From Nocardiopsis sp. YSL2 (lineage in GTDB: Bacteria; Actinomycetota; Actinomycetes; Streptosporangiales; Streptosporangiaceae): a stretch of DNA of 64,000 nt. The translations under genes and the position numbers were made by a program. The notes beneath the pieces are model-generated. The model searched no databases. It saw nothing but the letters and a program-made list of their open reading frames with translations, and was not told where the DNA came from. This document shows, one piece after another, positions 8,877-16,772 of the stretch. Numbering within the stretch: the stretch's first letter is position 1; every line of letters starts with the position of its first letter. The stretch is taken from NCBI RefSeq assembly GCF_030555055.1, contig NZ_JAMOAO010000001.1:1860001-1924000 (forward strand), in the 5' to 3' direction.

Positions 8877-9169
8877 CCTCGCCCTTCCGCTATCAGATCC
8901 TGGAGTGGAGTTCCTCCGGCCGTGGCCTGGCGAGCCCTCTCGAAGGCCTCACGGCCGGGACGTTCCCTCGGTGTTCCCGAGGAGTCCAGCAGTCCTGCCT
9001 GAGCGAGCTTGGCTCGGATCGCTCGCGCCTCGTCACCTTCGAGATCCGGATCGGTCGCGGCCTGAAGCACCCGTGTGAGGTACTCGTTCATGCTCACACC
9101 GCGGCGCTCGGCTGTGCTTCTCACACGGCGGACCAGTTCGTCTTCTGCTCTCCACGTCACCTGACTCAT
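8873..9169 (-). CDS. vapB: ribbon-helix-helix antitoxin (VapB-like)
   Basis: A 98-residue partner of the PIN toxin. The N terminus (VTWRAEDELVRRVRSTAERR, then GVSMNEYLTRVLQAAT) fits a ribbon-helix-helix DNA-binding dimer; the charged C-terminal part (roughly 45-98) would wrap the toxin. Antitoxins of this type repress their own operon, and a perfect 12-bp inverted repeat sits 10 bases upstream of the start. An AGG is 5 bases before the ATG. The gene overlaps vapC by 4 bases. Confidence 0.82.
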   Translation of the reverse strand: MSQVTWRAEDELVRRVRSTAERRGVSMNEYLTRVLQAATDPDLEGDEARAIRAKLAQAGLLDSSGTPRERPGREAFERARQATAGGTPLQDLIAEGRG

Positions 9170-9178
9170 AAGAAGAGC

Positions 9179-9212
9179 CTACGTGGTTGCATGCATGCAG
9201 GCAACCACGTAG
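9179..9212. promoter_or_regulatory. palindromic operator of vapBC
   Basis: CTACGTGGTTGC (9179-9190) is repeated in perfect inverted form at 9201-9212, with the 10-base spacer ATGCATGCAG that itself contains the palindrome TGCATGCA. It lies between the thiolase stop and the vapB start, both on the minus strand, so it could also end thiolase transcripts. Autorepressor binding is inferred. Confidence 0.6.
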
Positions 9213-9234
9213 TAGTCGGGGTCCGTTGGCCGGG

Positions 9235-10377
9235 TCAGACGCGTTCGATGATGGTGACGTTGGCCTGGCCGCCGCCCTCGCACATGGTCTGCAGGCCGTA
9301 GCGCCCACCGGTGCGGTGCAGTTCGTTGACCAGCTTGGTCATCAGCACCGTGCCGGTGGCCCCCAGCGGGTGGCCCAGGGCGATCGCGCCGCCGTTGGGG
9401 TTGACCCGCTCCGGGTCGGCGCCCAGCTCCTGGATCCAGGACAGCGGCACCGGGGCGAAGGCCTCGTTGATCTCGGTGACGTCGATGTCGTCGATGCTCA
9501 GGCCGGCCTTCGCCAGCGCCCTCCTGGTCGCGGGGATCGGCGCGGTGAGCATGTACACCGGGTCGTCGCCGACCAGGGAGAGCTGCACGACGCGCGCCAG
9601 CGGAGTGAGGCCGTGCTGCTCGACCGCGCGCTCGGACGCGATGAGCACGGCGCTCGCGCCGACCGAGATCTGGCTGGCCACGGCGGCGGTGAGCTCCCAG
9701 CTCTCCCGCAGCGGCTTCAGACCGGCCATCTTCTCCAGGGTGGTGTCGGGACGCACGCCCTCGTCGCGCTCGACCCCGGCCAGCGGCGCGACCTGGTCGT
9801 CGAAGTGGCCCGCCTCGATCGCCCGGGCGGCGCGCTGGTGGCTCTCCAGCGCGAACTCCTCCAGCTGCTCGCGCTTGAAGCCCCACTTCTCGCACATGAG
9901 CTGGGCGCCGCGGAACTGGGAGATCTCCTGGTCGCCGTAGCGCTGCCCCCAGCCCTCGCCGTACAGCGAGAGGCCGTTGTCGACGGCGAACTGGACGTTG
10001 GCGCCCATGGGGACCATGCCCATGTTCTCGACGCCCGAGGCCAGGACCAGGTCCTGGGTCCCCGACATCACGCCCTGGGCGGCGAAGTGCAGGGCCTGCT
10101 GGGAGGAACCGCACTGGCGGTCGATGGTGACGCCCGGAACGGACTCGGGGAGCCCGGCGGAGAGCCAGGCGGTGCGCGCGAGGTCGAGCGCCTGGGGCCC
10201 GGCCTGGCTGACACAGCCCATGATGACGTCCTCGACGGCCGCCGGGTCGACACCGGTGCGCTCGACGACCTCCTTGAGTACGTGCGCGCCGAGGTCGGCG
10301 GGGTGCACGGCGGCGAGCGCGCCCTTCTTCGTGCCGACGGGGGTACGGACTGCGCCGACGATGAATGCCTCGGCCAC
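9235..10377 (-). CDS. acetyl-CoA acyltransferase (thiolase)
   Basis: A 380-residue thiolase that cleaves 3-ketoacyl-CoA with CoA (last step of beta-oxidation) or condenses acetyl-CoA. All three catalytic elements are visible: nucleophile Cys89 in IDRQCGSSQQAL, His336 in ALGHPLGATG and Cys366 in TMCEGGGQ. The GTG at 10377 is chosen because GGAGGG lies just upstream; an in-frame TTG four codons earlier lacks this. The promoter carries the same palindrome as the acyl-CoA dehydrogenase at 11547, suggesting shared fatty-acid-responsive control. Confidence 0.9.
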   Translation of the reverse strand: MAEAFIVGAVRTPVGTKKGALAAVHPADLGAHVLKEVVERTGVDPAAVEDVIMGCVSQAGPQALDLARTAWLSAGLPESVPGVTIDRQCGSSQQALHFAAQGVMSGTQDLVLASGVENMGMVPMGANVQFAVDNGLSLYGEGWGQRYGDQEISQFRGAQLMCEKWGFKREQLEEFALESHQRAARAIEAGHFDDQVAPLAGVERDEGVRPDTTLEKMAGLKPLRESWELTAAVASQISVGASAVLIASERAVEQHGLTPLARVVQLSLVGDDPVYMLTAPIPATRRALAKAGLSIDDIDVTEINEAFAPVPLSWIQELGADPERVNPNGGAIALGHPLGATGTVLMTKLVNELHRTGGRYGLQTMCEGGGQANVTIIERV

Positions 10378-10412
10378 GGGACCCTCCAAGGGGAGCTGGG
10401 GTGACGGTTCTG

Positions 10413-10431
10413 AACCGAACTGTATTCGGTT
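10413..10431 (-). promoter_or_regulatory. operator AACCGAA-N5-TTCGGTT over the thiolase promoter
   Basis: Perfect 7-bp arms around a 5-bp spacer. On the minus strand, TTGCCA (10441-10446) and TACAGT (10419-10424), 16 bases apart, form a plausible -35/-10 pair, and the -10 lies inside the palindrome, as expected for a repressor site. The identical arms and spacing occur at 11485-11503. The regulator is not in the window; a TetR-family acyl-CoA sensor is the likely type. Confidence 0.65.
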
Positions 10432-11388
10432 TCACTGCCCTGGCAAGTACCCGCCCCCTCCCGTCGGGAGCGCCGACGCCGCCCAGGGCCCCTCGACTCC
10501 AGTGTTCCCCGCCCGCGCTCCGACACCCTGATCAGCCGCCGCCTCCGCCTCCTCTGCTTCCCACGGTTCGACGGGGCCGACGGGGTCGGCGAGGTCGGGC
10601 AGGTGGAATGCCACGGTGGTCGACTCGACCGGGACACTCCATCCGGTGCCGATGATGTCGGCGTAGTACCGTGCCCCGCCGCCTCCGTCCGGGGTGGTGA
10701 GGCGTTCGTAGGTGTAGGCGATCTCGAAGACGTGTTCCCCGGTGAGGGCCGGACCGGCCTCGAAGTCGCCCAGACGCACGATGGTCTGGCTCTCCCTATG
10801 GGGGTTGCCGTGGTGGGGGCTGATCTCCACCGGCAGGCCGTCGGCACTGTCGGCCCGGACGTCGGTGAGGCCGAAGTCGCGCCAACCGTAGTCGTCGATC
10901 CACCCGGTCTCGGGCAGTTCGCGGGTCAGGCCGTGGGAGGGTTCGTCGCCGAAGTCGTAGGTGATGGTCTCGACCATGTCGACCGACCCCGAGGAGTGCA
11001 CGGTGACCTGGGCGTCGAATCCTGTGACTCGCCACGTGTCCGGCACGGACTCCCGGCCGACGAGGAAGTAGAGGCCGAGGCCGAGCAGGATCAGCAGCGA
11101 GACGCCCACCGTGAACACGGCCGCGGCAGGGGGCTTGTCCCCGCGTGGTCGGCTTCCGACGCCCGGGGGCTTGGCCCGGTCCTGTCGGGCTCCGACGCCA
11201 GAGTGCTTGTCGCGCTCTCGCTGGCGTTCGGCGGCCCGAAGCGCTTCGCGTTCCTGTCGGCGCCTGGCGGCACGGATCTTGTCGCGCCTGCGCCGACGCT
11301 TGGCTGAACGGGATGTGGGGGCCAATGGGGCTCGCTCTCTCGGGGGGCAGGGCACCAGACATGGTCCCCGCGGAGGCTTCGGGTACAC
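10432..11388 (-). CDS. membrane-anchored DUF2207-like protein, short form
   Basis: About 318 residues. A basic, Arg-rich N-terminal tail (RSAKRRRRRDKIRAARRRQ) is followed by one membrane helix (AVFTVGVSLLILLGLGLYFLVG). After it comes an extracytoplasmic domain with DAQVTVHSSGSVDMVETITYDFGDEPSHGLTRELP features, the hallmark of DUF2207. Usual DUF2207 proteins continue with further membrane helices; this one ends soon after the domain in a low-complexity tail, so it is a truncated or minimal variant. The start is uncertain: GTG 11388 is used, but no good ribosome site is visible. Its stop abuts the thiolase operator. Confidence 0.6.
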   Translation of the reverse strand: MYPKPPRGPCLVPCPPRERAPLAPTSRSAKRRRRRDKIRAARRRQEREALRAAERQRERDKHSGVGARQDRAKPPGVGSRPRGDKPPAAAVFTVGVSLLILLGLGLYFLVGRESVPDTWRVTGFDAQVTVHSSGSVDMVETITYDFGDEPSHGLTRELPETGWIDDYGWRDFGLTDVRADSADGLPVEISPHHGNPHRESQTIVRLGDFEAGPALTGEHVFEIAYTYERLTTPDGGGGARYYADIIGTGWSVPVESTTVAFHLPDLADPVGPVEPWEAEEAEAAADQGVGARAGNTGVEGPWAASALPTGGGGYLPGQ

Positions 11389-11484
11389 CCCGTGCCCCAG
11401 GTAGGGGCAAGAGCCGCGTCCGCGGCGGGGAGGAACCGCGCCCGAGGGCGCGATCTCTGCTCCTGCTCGGCGTCTCCCCTTCTA

Positions 11485-11503
11485 AACCGAACGAGATTCG
11501 GTT
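11485..11503 (+). promoter_or_regulatory. operator AACCGAA-N5-TTCGGTT before acyl-CoA dehydrogenase
   Basis: Same 7-bp arms and 5-bp spacer as at 10413-10431. Its last base is the first T of a TAGCGT -10 box (11503-11508), so a bound protein would block the promoter of the gene starting at 11547. Confidence 0.65.
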
Positions 11504-11546
11504 AGCGTGGGGTGTACGTGACCGCCCTCACCCGCCGGAGCCGTCC

Positions 11547-12689
11547 ATGAAGCGGAACCTGTTCGACGCCGACCACGACCTCTTCCGGGAGACGGTCGCC
11601 GAGTTCCTCAAGCGCGAGGTCGTGCCCTTCCACGCGCAGTGGGAGAAGGACGGCATCGTGCCCCGCGAGGTGTGGCTGAGGGCGGGCGAGGTCGGCCTGC
11701 TCGGCCACGGCGTCCCCGAGGAGTACGGCGGCACGGGACTGCACGACTACCGGTACAACACCATCGTCAACGAGGAGATCTGCCGCGCCCACGGCAGCGG
11801 CCTCGGGATCACCCTCCAGAACGACGTCATGGCGCCCTACATGGTCGGCCTGACCACCGACGAGCAGAAGCGGCGGTGGCTGCCCGGGTTCGCGAGCGGC
11901 GAGCTGATCACCGCCATCGCCATGACCGAGCCCGGCACCGGCAGCGACCTGCAGGCCATCCGCACCTCCGCGGTACGCGAGGGCGACGAGTTCGTCGTCA
12001 ACGGCGCCAAGACCTTCATCACCAACGGCGTCAACGCCGACCTGGTGATCGTGGTGGCCCGGACCGACCCGGACGCGGGCGCCCAGGGGTTCTCCCTCAT
12101 CGCGGTGGAGCGCGGGACCCCCGGCTTCGAGCGAGGCCGCAACCTCGACAAGATCGGCATGAAGGCGCAGGACACCGCCGAACTCTTCTTCGAGGACGTG
12201 CGCGTGCCGGCCGCCAACCTCATCGGCACCGAGGGCCAGGGGTTCATCCACCTCATGCACAACCTGCCGCAGGAGCGCCTGTCCATCGCGACCTGCGCGG
12301 TCGCCTCCGCCGACGGGATCCTGCGGCACACGATCGAGTACTGCCGCGACCGCACCGCCTTCGGCCGGCCGATCGGGCGCTTCCAGAACACCCGTTTCGT
12401 GCTGGCTGAATTGGCGACCGAGGTGGACCTGGGCCGGACCTACGTCGACCGCGGGGTCGCGCTGCTCAACGAGGGTGAGCTGACCGTCGAGGACGCCGCC
12501 ATGGCCAAGTGGTGGACCACGGAGATGTGCAACCGGGTGATGGACCGTTGCCTGCAGCTTCACGGCGGGTACGGGTACATGATGGAATACCCGGTGGCAC
12601 GGGCCTGGCAGGATGCCCGCGTCCAGACGATCTACGGTGGGACCACCGAGATCATGAAGGAGATCGTCGGGCGCGGACTGGGCCTGTGA
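11547..12689 (+). CDS. acyl-CoA dehydrogenase (LCAD/IVD-like)
   Basis: A 380-residue acyl-CoA dehydrogenase of normal length. MTEPGTGSDLQAIRTSAV and TFITNGVNADLVIVVARTD form the middle FAD/substrate domain; CLQLHGGYGYMMEYPVARAW and the end IYGGTTEIMKEIVGR belong to the C-terminal helical domain. The GGTTEIM ending is that of long-chain and isovaleryl types, whose base sits on an earlier helix rather than in an EGT motif; in my rough alignment that position is an Asp here. ATG 11547 has GGAG 6 bases upstream. The promoter palindrome links it to the thiolase. Confidence 0.9.
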   Translation: MKRNLFDADHDLFRETVAEFLKREVVPFHAQWEKDGIVPREVWLRAGEVGLLGHGVPEEYGGTGLHDYRYNTIVNEEICRAHGSGLGITLQNDVMAPYMVGLTTDEQKRRWLPGFASGELITAIAMTEPGTGSDLQAIRTSAVREGDEFVVNGAKTFITNGVNADLVIVVARTDPDAGAQGFSLIAVERGTPGFERGRNLDKIGMKAQDTAELFFEDVRVPAANLIGTEGQGFIHLMHNLPQERLSIATCAVASADGILRHTIEYCRDRTAFGRPIGRFQNTRFVLAELATEVDLGRTYVDRGVALLNEGELTVEDAAMAKWWTTEMCNRVMDRCLQLHGGYGYMMEYPVARAWQDARVQTIYGGTTEIMKEIVGRGLGL

Positions 12690-12733
12690 CCTCCTGAACC
12701 CCTGAGCCCCCTCCCGGAAGGGTCGAGTCGGTC

Positions 12734-12901
12734 ATGAGCGGTGCGTGGGACGGCCTCATCGTCATGGGCCTGCTGGTCGTACTGCTCGTCATCGGCGTAC
12801 GCAAGCTCCGCCCCAAGGTCCACATCCCCTGGGCGACCAGCGGCATCGTGGTCTTCTTCGTCTTCGTGTGCCTGCTGCTGTGGGCCTGGTCCTGGCGCTG
12901 A
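12734..12901 (+). CDS. 55-residue two-helix membrane protein
   Basis: A small frame of 55 residues: an N-terminal helix (LIVMGLLVVLLVIGV), a short basic loop (RKLRPKVHIPW) and a second helix (GIVVFFVFVCLLLWAW). GGAAGGG lies 11 bases before the ATG. The gene begins 44 bases after the acyl-CoA dehydrogenase stop and may be cotranscribed. I do not recognise a family. The regular hydrophobic pattern and positive inside loop argue for a real product. Confidence 0.5.
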   Translation: MSGAWDGLIVMGLLVVLLVIGVRKLRPKVHIPWATSGIVVFFVFVCLLLWAWSWR

Positions 12902-13028
12902 GGCACCCGGCACCCCGCGGCCCGCACCGCACCCGGCGGGGCACCGCCCTTCCGGAGGAGGAGGCGGGCCCGACGGGTGCGGCTCACAGCTGCGAGCGGC
13001 TCAGAACCGGGCGCTCGGTGCCCGGGAC

Positions 13029-13889
13029 TCAGAGCCGGGCGTCCTGGGCGTAGGGGTCGAAGTCGATGCCCGCGGGCCGGGCGCGCTCCAGCGCGGACCC
13101 GAACCGGTCGTCCCGGAGGTCGAGCTGCGCGCTGCCGAAGTCGGCCGAGGTCAGCGTGTCGCGGATTCCGGGCGGGAAGTGGTCCCAGCCCACGAGGTCC
13201 GGGTACTGCCACACCCCGTAGTGGTTCTCCGGCGGGTCGTCGTGCCCGGCCGCGAAGCGGAACGCGTGGGTCGAGGCGCCGTCCTTGTGGTAGACGATCT
13301 TGGGGTGCGTCCCCTCCCAGCGCACCTGGTCGGCGGGCCGGGTGTCGTAGTCGCCGTGGGCCGAGGCGGACACGTACCGGGCCTGGCCGTCCAGAACCCA
13401 CACGACCACGTGCTCCAGGTCGTGGCGGTGCCCGCAGCAGCCGGGCAGCACCTGGTCCTTCTCGAAGTAGAGGGCGTACATGAAGGCGCACCAGCCGCTC
13501 GCGTCGCAGCGGGAGCGCGCGTAGGAGTTGGTGTTGTCGAGGTCGGACCGGTCGCGGCAGTTGCCGTTGAGCGCCCCGGAGGTCTTGAGGCCGCCGTTCA
13601 GGGTGCCGTCGGGGCCGATCGCGGGGGTCGGGTAGCAGCCGTCGGTGTCGTAGTCGAAGGCCGGCTGCCACGTGCCCTCGGCCTCGGTGTGGCTCGCGGG
13701 CAGTGCCGGTGGCGGTGCCGCGAGCGCGATGCCCGGCAGGACGAGGACCAGGGCGAACGCGCCGACGAGGCCGCGGGTGCCCAGACGGCGGGCCCGGCCG
13801 AGGAGGCGGCGGCCGGGCCCTGGGGCGGGGGTGGAGACGGGTGCGCTCGGGCGGGGTACCGCGTCACGGGGGTCGAAGGGTCCTGGCAT
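13029..13889 (-). CDS. secreted NPP1-family (necrosis-inducing) protein
   Basis: A 286-residue protein of the NPP1/NLP family, secreted cytolysins best known from plant pathogens. The signature heptapeptide appears as GHRHDLE (153-159; consensus GHRHDWE), followed by HVVVWV. An unusually long N terminus (about 40 Pro/Arg-rich residues) precedes a hydrophobic signal segment GLVGAFALVLVLPGIALAA. Six or more cysteines lie in the mature part. ATG 13889 has GGAAGGA just upstream, preferred over an in-frame GTG 11 codons earlier. Toxicity to plant cells cannot be assumed: Trp-to-Leu in the motif may matter. Confidence 0.82.
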   Translation of the reverse strand: MPGPFDPRDAVPRPSAPVSTPAPGPGRRLLGRARRLGTRGLVGAFALVLVLPGIALAAPPPALPASHTEAEGTWQPAFDYDTDGCYPTPAIGPDGTLNGGLKTSGALNGNCRDRSDLDNTNSYARSRCDASGWCAFMYALYFEKDQVLPGCCGHRHDLEHVVVWVLDGQARYVSASAHGDYDTRPADQVRWEGTHPKIVYHKDGASTHAFRFAAGHDDPPENHYGVWQYPDLVGWDHFPPGIRDTLTSADFGSAQLDLRDDRFGSALERARPAGIDFDPYAQDARL

Positions 13890-14076
13890 GGGGGGTCCTT
13901 CCGGGGCGGGATCCGGTCGCACGCGCCCTCGTGGGGGTGGGCGCGTACCAGGCGCACGCTAACCGGGGCGCCCACCCGGCACAAGATCGGCAAGAGGGGT
14001 TCGCGTACTGTTCGCCCCCGGCTACGGAGCGCGTCACCGCCCGCTCAGAACCGCCCGGCGCCGCACCCCCGCCCGC

Positions 14077-14877
14077 TCAGAGCCGTCCGGCGTCGATGAT
14101 CCGCTGGAGGAAGCGCCGTGTCCTGGGCTGCTCGGGATCGCCCAGCACCTGCGCGGGCGGCCCCTGCTCCAGCACCCGGCCCCCGTCCAGGAAGCACACG
14201 GTGTCGGCGACCTGGCGCGCGAAGCCCATCTCGTGGGTGGCCAGCAGCATCGTCATCCCCTCGTCGCGCAATCCGCGGACCAGGTCCAGCACCTCCCCCA
14301 CCAGTTCGGGGTCGAGCGCGCTGGTGACCTCGTCCAGGAGCAGCAGGCGCGGGGAGTTGACCAGCGCGCGCACGATCGCCGCCCGCTGCTGCTGCCCGCC
14401 CGAGAGCCGGTCCGGGTACTCGTCGGCCTTCTCCGACAGGCCGACCCGGTCCAGCAGCTCCCTCGCCCGCTCCGTCGCCTCCGCGCGGTCGCGACCGTGC
14501 ACGCGGCGCGGCGCCAGCGTGATGTTGTCCAGCACCGACATGTGCGGGAACAGGTTGAAGGACTGGAACACCATCCCGATCCGGCGCCGCACGCGGTCGG
14601 GGTCCACCCTGGGGTCGGTGATGTGCTCACCGTCCAGGTGGATGGATCCGTCGCTGATCGGCTCCAGCAGGTTCGCGCACCGCAGCAGGGTGGACTTGCC
14701 GGAACCGGAGGCGCCGATCAGCACCACCACACCGTGCTCGGGCACGTCCAGGTCCAGCCCGTCGAGCACCACCGTGCCCCGGAACTCCTTGCGCACGTCC
14801 CGCACCCGCAGCACGGGGACGGATTCCGGATCCGCCCCGGTGCCGCCCAGGCGCGCCAGCCGTTCCAGCTCGCTCAT
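14077..14877 (-). CDS. polar amino-acid ABC transporter, ATP-binding protein
   Basis: A 266-residue ABC ATPase of the glutamine/glutamate (GlnQ-type) class. Walker A is GASGSGKST (55-63), the Q-loop lies in VFQSFNLFPHMSVLDNI, the signature is LSGGQQQR, and Walker B is LLLLDEVTSALDPE, with the switch His in LATHEMGFA. These phrases are diagnostic of the polar amino-acid uptake family. Its start overlaps the permease stop by 4 bases, so three genes (binding protein, permease, ATPase) form one minus-strand operon. Confidence 0.92.
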   Translation of the reverse strand: MSELERLARLGGTGADPESVPVLRVRDVRKEFRGTVVLDGLDLDVPEHGVVVLIGASGSGKSTLLRCANLLEPISDGSIHLDGEHITDPRVDPDRVRRRIGMVFQSFNLFPHMSVLDNITLAPRRVHGRDRAEATERARELLDRVGLSEKADEYPDRLSGGQQQRAAIVRALVNSPRLLLLDEVTSALDPELVGEVLDLVRGLRDEGMTMLLATHEMGFARQVADTVCFLDGGRVLEQGPPAQVLGDPEQPRTRRFLQRIIDAGRL

Positions 14878-15737
14878 CGTCCCCCCTCCGCCGACTGCCG
14901 GCGTGCCGAGCGCACGGTCACCCAGTCGGTCACCGCCACCAACGGGATCGCCATCAGCACGAACAGCACCCCGGCCACGATGTAGGGGGTGAAGTTGTAG
15001 GTCTGCGCGGTGGCGATCTGTGCGGCGCGGATCGCGTCGATCGGCCCCGCCAGCGAGATCAGCCCCACGTCCTTCTGCAGCGCCACCATGTCGTTGAGCA
15101 GCGGCGGCGAGACCCGCCGCACGGCCTGCGGCAGGACCACGTGGCGCATGGTCTGCGGATAGGTGAGCCCGAGCGAGCGGGCCGCCGCGATCTGGCTGGG
15201 GTGCACCGACTCGATCCCGGCGCGGAACACCTCGGCGATGTAGGCGCCGTAGGTGATCACCAGCGCGATCCCGCCGAGCACCAGGACGCTCGGGGTGCCC
15301 TCCAGCCGCAGTCCCGGCACCCCGAAGGTCATCAGGTACAGGACGATGATCAGCGGCGCGCCGCGGAACCCGTAGGTGTACGACGTCGCCAGGGCCCGCA
15401 GCGGGAAGAACACCGGTCCGCGCAGGGTCCGCATGATCGCCACGACGAGCCCGAGCGCCAGCGAGCCCAGCGCGCAGAACAGCAGGACCCGCACGTTGAG
15501 CCAGAGCCCCGTGAGCACCGCGGGCAGGGCCTCGCGGGCCACGGCCGCGTCGAAGAAGGTCTCCCGCACCCGGTCCCAGCCCGGAGAGCCGATCACCACA
15601 CTGACCAGGACTCCGCCGAGCAGCGCCGTGGAGACCGCGCCGACCAGGACCGACCGCACGCCCTGGCGGCGGCGGAAGGCGACCCGTTCGGCCTCCAGGA
15701 CGCTCGGGACGCGGGCGGGGGCGCTGCCGCCGCTCAC
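14874..15737 (-). CDS. polar amino-acid ABC transporter, permease
   Basis: A 287-residue HisM/GlnP-type permease. The EAA-like loop reads GAYIAEVFRAGIESVHPSQIAAARSLG in substance, with the adjacent YPQTMRHVVLPQAVRRVSPPLLND being typical of this class. About five membrane helices are visible, the first near residue 30 and the last in TPYIVAGVLFVLMAIPL. One permease alone suggests a homodimeric channel. It overlaps both operon neighbours by 4 bases. Confidence 0.92.
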   Translation of the reverse strand: MSGGSAPARVPSVLEAERVAFRRRQGVRSVLVGAVSTALLGGVLVSVVIGSPGWDRVRETFFDAAVAREALPAVLTGLWLNVRVLLFCALGSLALGLVVAIMRTLRGPVFFPLRALATSYTYGFRGAPLIIVLYLMTFGVPGLRLEGTPSVLVLGGIALVITYGAYIAEVFRAGIESVHPSQIAAARSLGLTYPQTMRHVVLPQAVRRVSPPLLNDMVALQKDVGLISLAGPIDAIRAAQIATAQTYNFTPYIVAGVLFVLMAIPLVAVTDWVTVRSARRQSAEGGR

Positions 15738-16621
15738 GCCAGCTCGGGAACGTCAGCGGCCTCCGAGAGCCACTCCTGTTCGAGCTCGGCGAGCGTACCG
15801 TCCTCGCGCAGGCCGTCGACGGCCTCGGTGACGCAGTCCGTCAGCGGCGAGTCCAGGTCCAGGACCAGGCCGAACTGTTCGGTGTCGGCGTCGGTCGACG
15901 GGAGCTGGCCGACGATCTCGGCGTCCTCCAGCTCGGCGGAGGTGACGTAGAAGGCCGTGGGCAGGTCGAGGACGAGCGCGTCCACCTGCCCGTTCTCCAG
16001 GGCCTGCTTGGCGTCGTCGTTGTTGTTGAAGACCTGCGGCTCCTCGTCCGGTGCCACGGTCTCCACCAGCGCGTCGTAGCTCGTGGTGCCCACCTGGGCG
16101 CCCAGGCTCAGTCCGGCCAGGTCCGCCAGGGAGGTCGCGTCGGCGGCGTCCGTGCCCGCCATCGCGATGACCGTCTGGCGCACGTCGTAGTACGGGCTGG
16201 AGAAGTCGACGGCGGCCCGGCGCTCGTCGGTGATGGAGAACTGGTTGATGTCGAAGTCGTACTGCTTCGGCCCCGGCTGGATCGCGTTGTTGAAGGTCAC
16301 GACGCTCCACTCGACCTGCTCGGGGGTGTAGCCGAGCCGCTCGGCGACCGCGTGGGCGACCGCCGACTCGAAACCCTCGCCGTTGGCCGGGTCGTCGTCG
16401 ACGAACCACGGCGGGTAGGCCGGGCTGTCCGTGCCGATCGTGAGCGTGCCCTCGGTCAGGGTGGGCAGCTGGTCGGGCGCGCACTCCACGGCCGCGTCCG
16501 CGGCCGGGCCGGTCGACTCCTCGTCCACGGGGGCGCAGGCCGCCGCGGCGAGGACGGCGCTTCCCGCCACGACGCCGAGACTCGGGCGGAATCGACGGGA
16601 CGGACGGGTGGGAGAGGTCAT
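15734..16621 (-). CDS. polar amino-acid ABC transporter, lipoprotein binding protein
   Basis: A 295-residue solute-binding lipoprotein (SBP_bac_3 type). An Arg-rich n-region, hydrophobic core and lipobox ending LAAAAC indicate export and lipid anchoring. The mature part has LTIGTDSPAYPPWFVDDD, AVAERLGYTPEQVEW and FDINQFSITDERRAAVDFS, characteristic of amino-acid-binding proteins. ATG 16621 has GGAG 5 bases upstream and is preferred over an in-frame ATG six codons earlier. Substrate is probably a polar or charged amino acid, inferred from family only. Confidence 0.92.
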   Translation of the reverse strand: MTSPTRPSRRFRPSLGVVAGSAVLAAAACAPVDEESTGPAADAAVECAPDQLPTLTEGTLTIGTDSPAYPPWFVDDDPANGEGFESAVAHAVAERLGYTPEQVEWSVVTFNNAIQPGPKQYDFDINQFSITDERRAAVDFSSPYYDVRQTVIAMAGTDAADATSLADLAGLSLGAQVGTTSYDALVETVAPDEEPQVFNNNDDAKQALENGQVDALVLDLPTAFYVTSAELEDAEIVGQLPSTDADTEQFGLVLDLDSPLTDCVTEAVDGLREDGTLAELEQEWLSEAADVPELA

Positions 16622-16698
16622 CGGGGCTCCGGGGTTCATGGGGGACGGCTGCCCACAAATTACCGATTTGACAGGGTTCGTGCCAGGTCAGATCGGTC

Positions 16699-16723
16699 AC
16701 GGAACGCTGCGGGAGCGTCCCGT
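16699..16723 (-). terminator. hairpin after the phosphatase gene
   Basis: ACGGAACGCT (16699-16708) pairs with AGCGTCCCGT (16714-16723) with one A-C mismatch and a 5-base loop. It lies between the stop of the minus-strand phosphatase and the start of the transporter operon. Confidence 0.4.
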
Positions 16724-16772
16724 GGCAGGGAGTCGGGGCCGCTGGGGGCGGATCGGTGTGCCGGGAGGCGGT

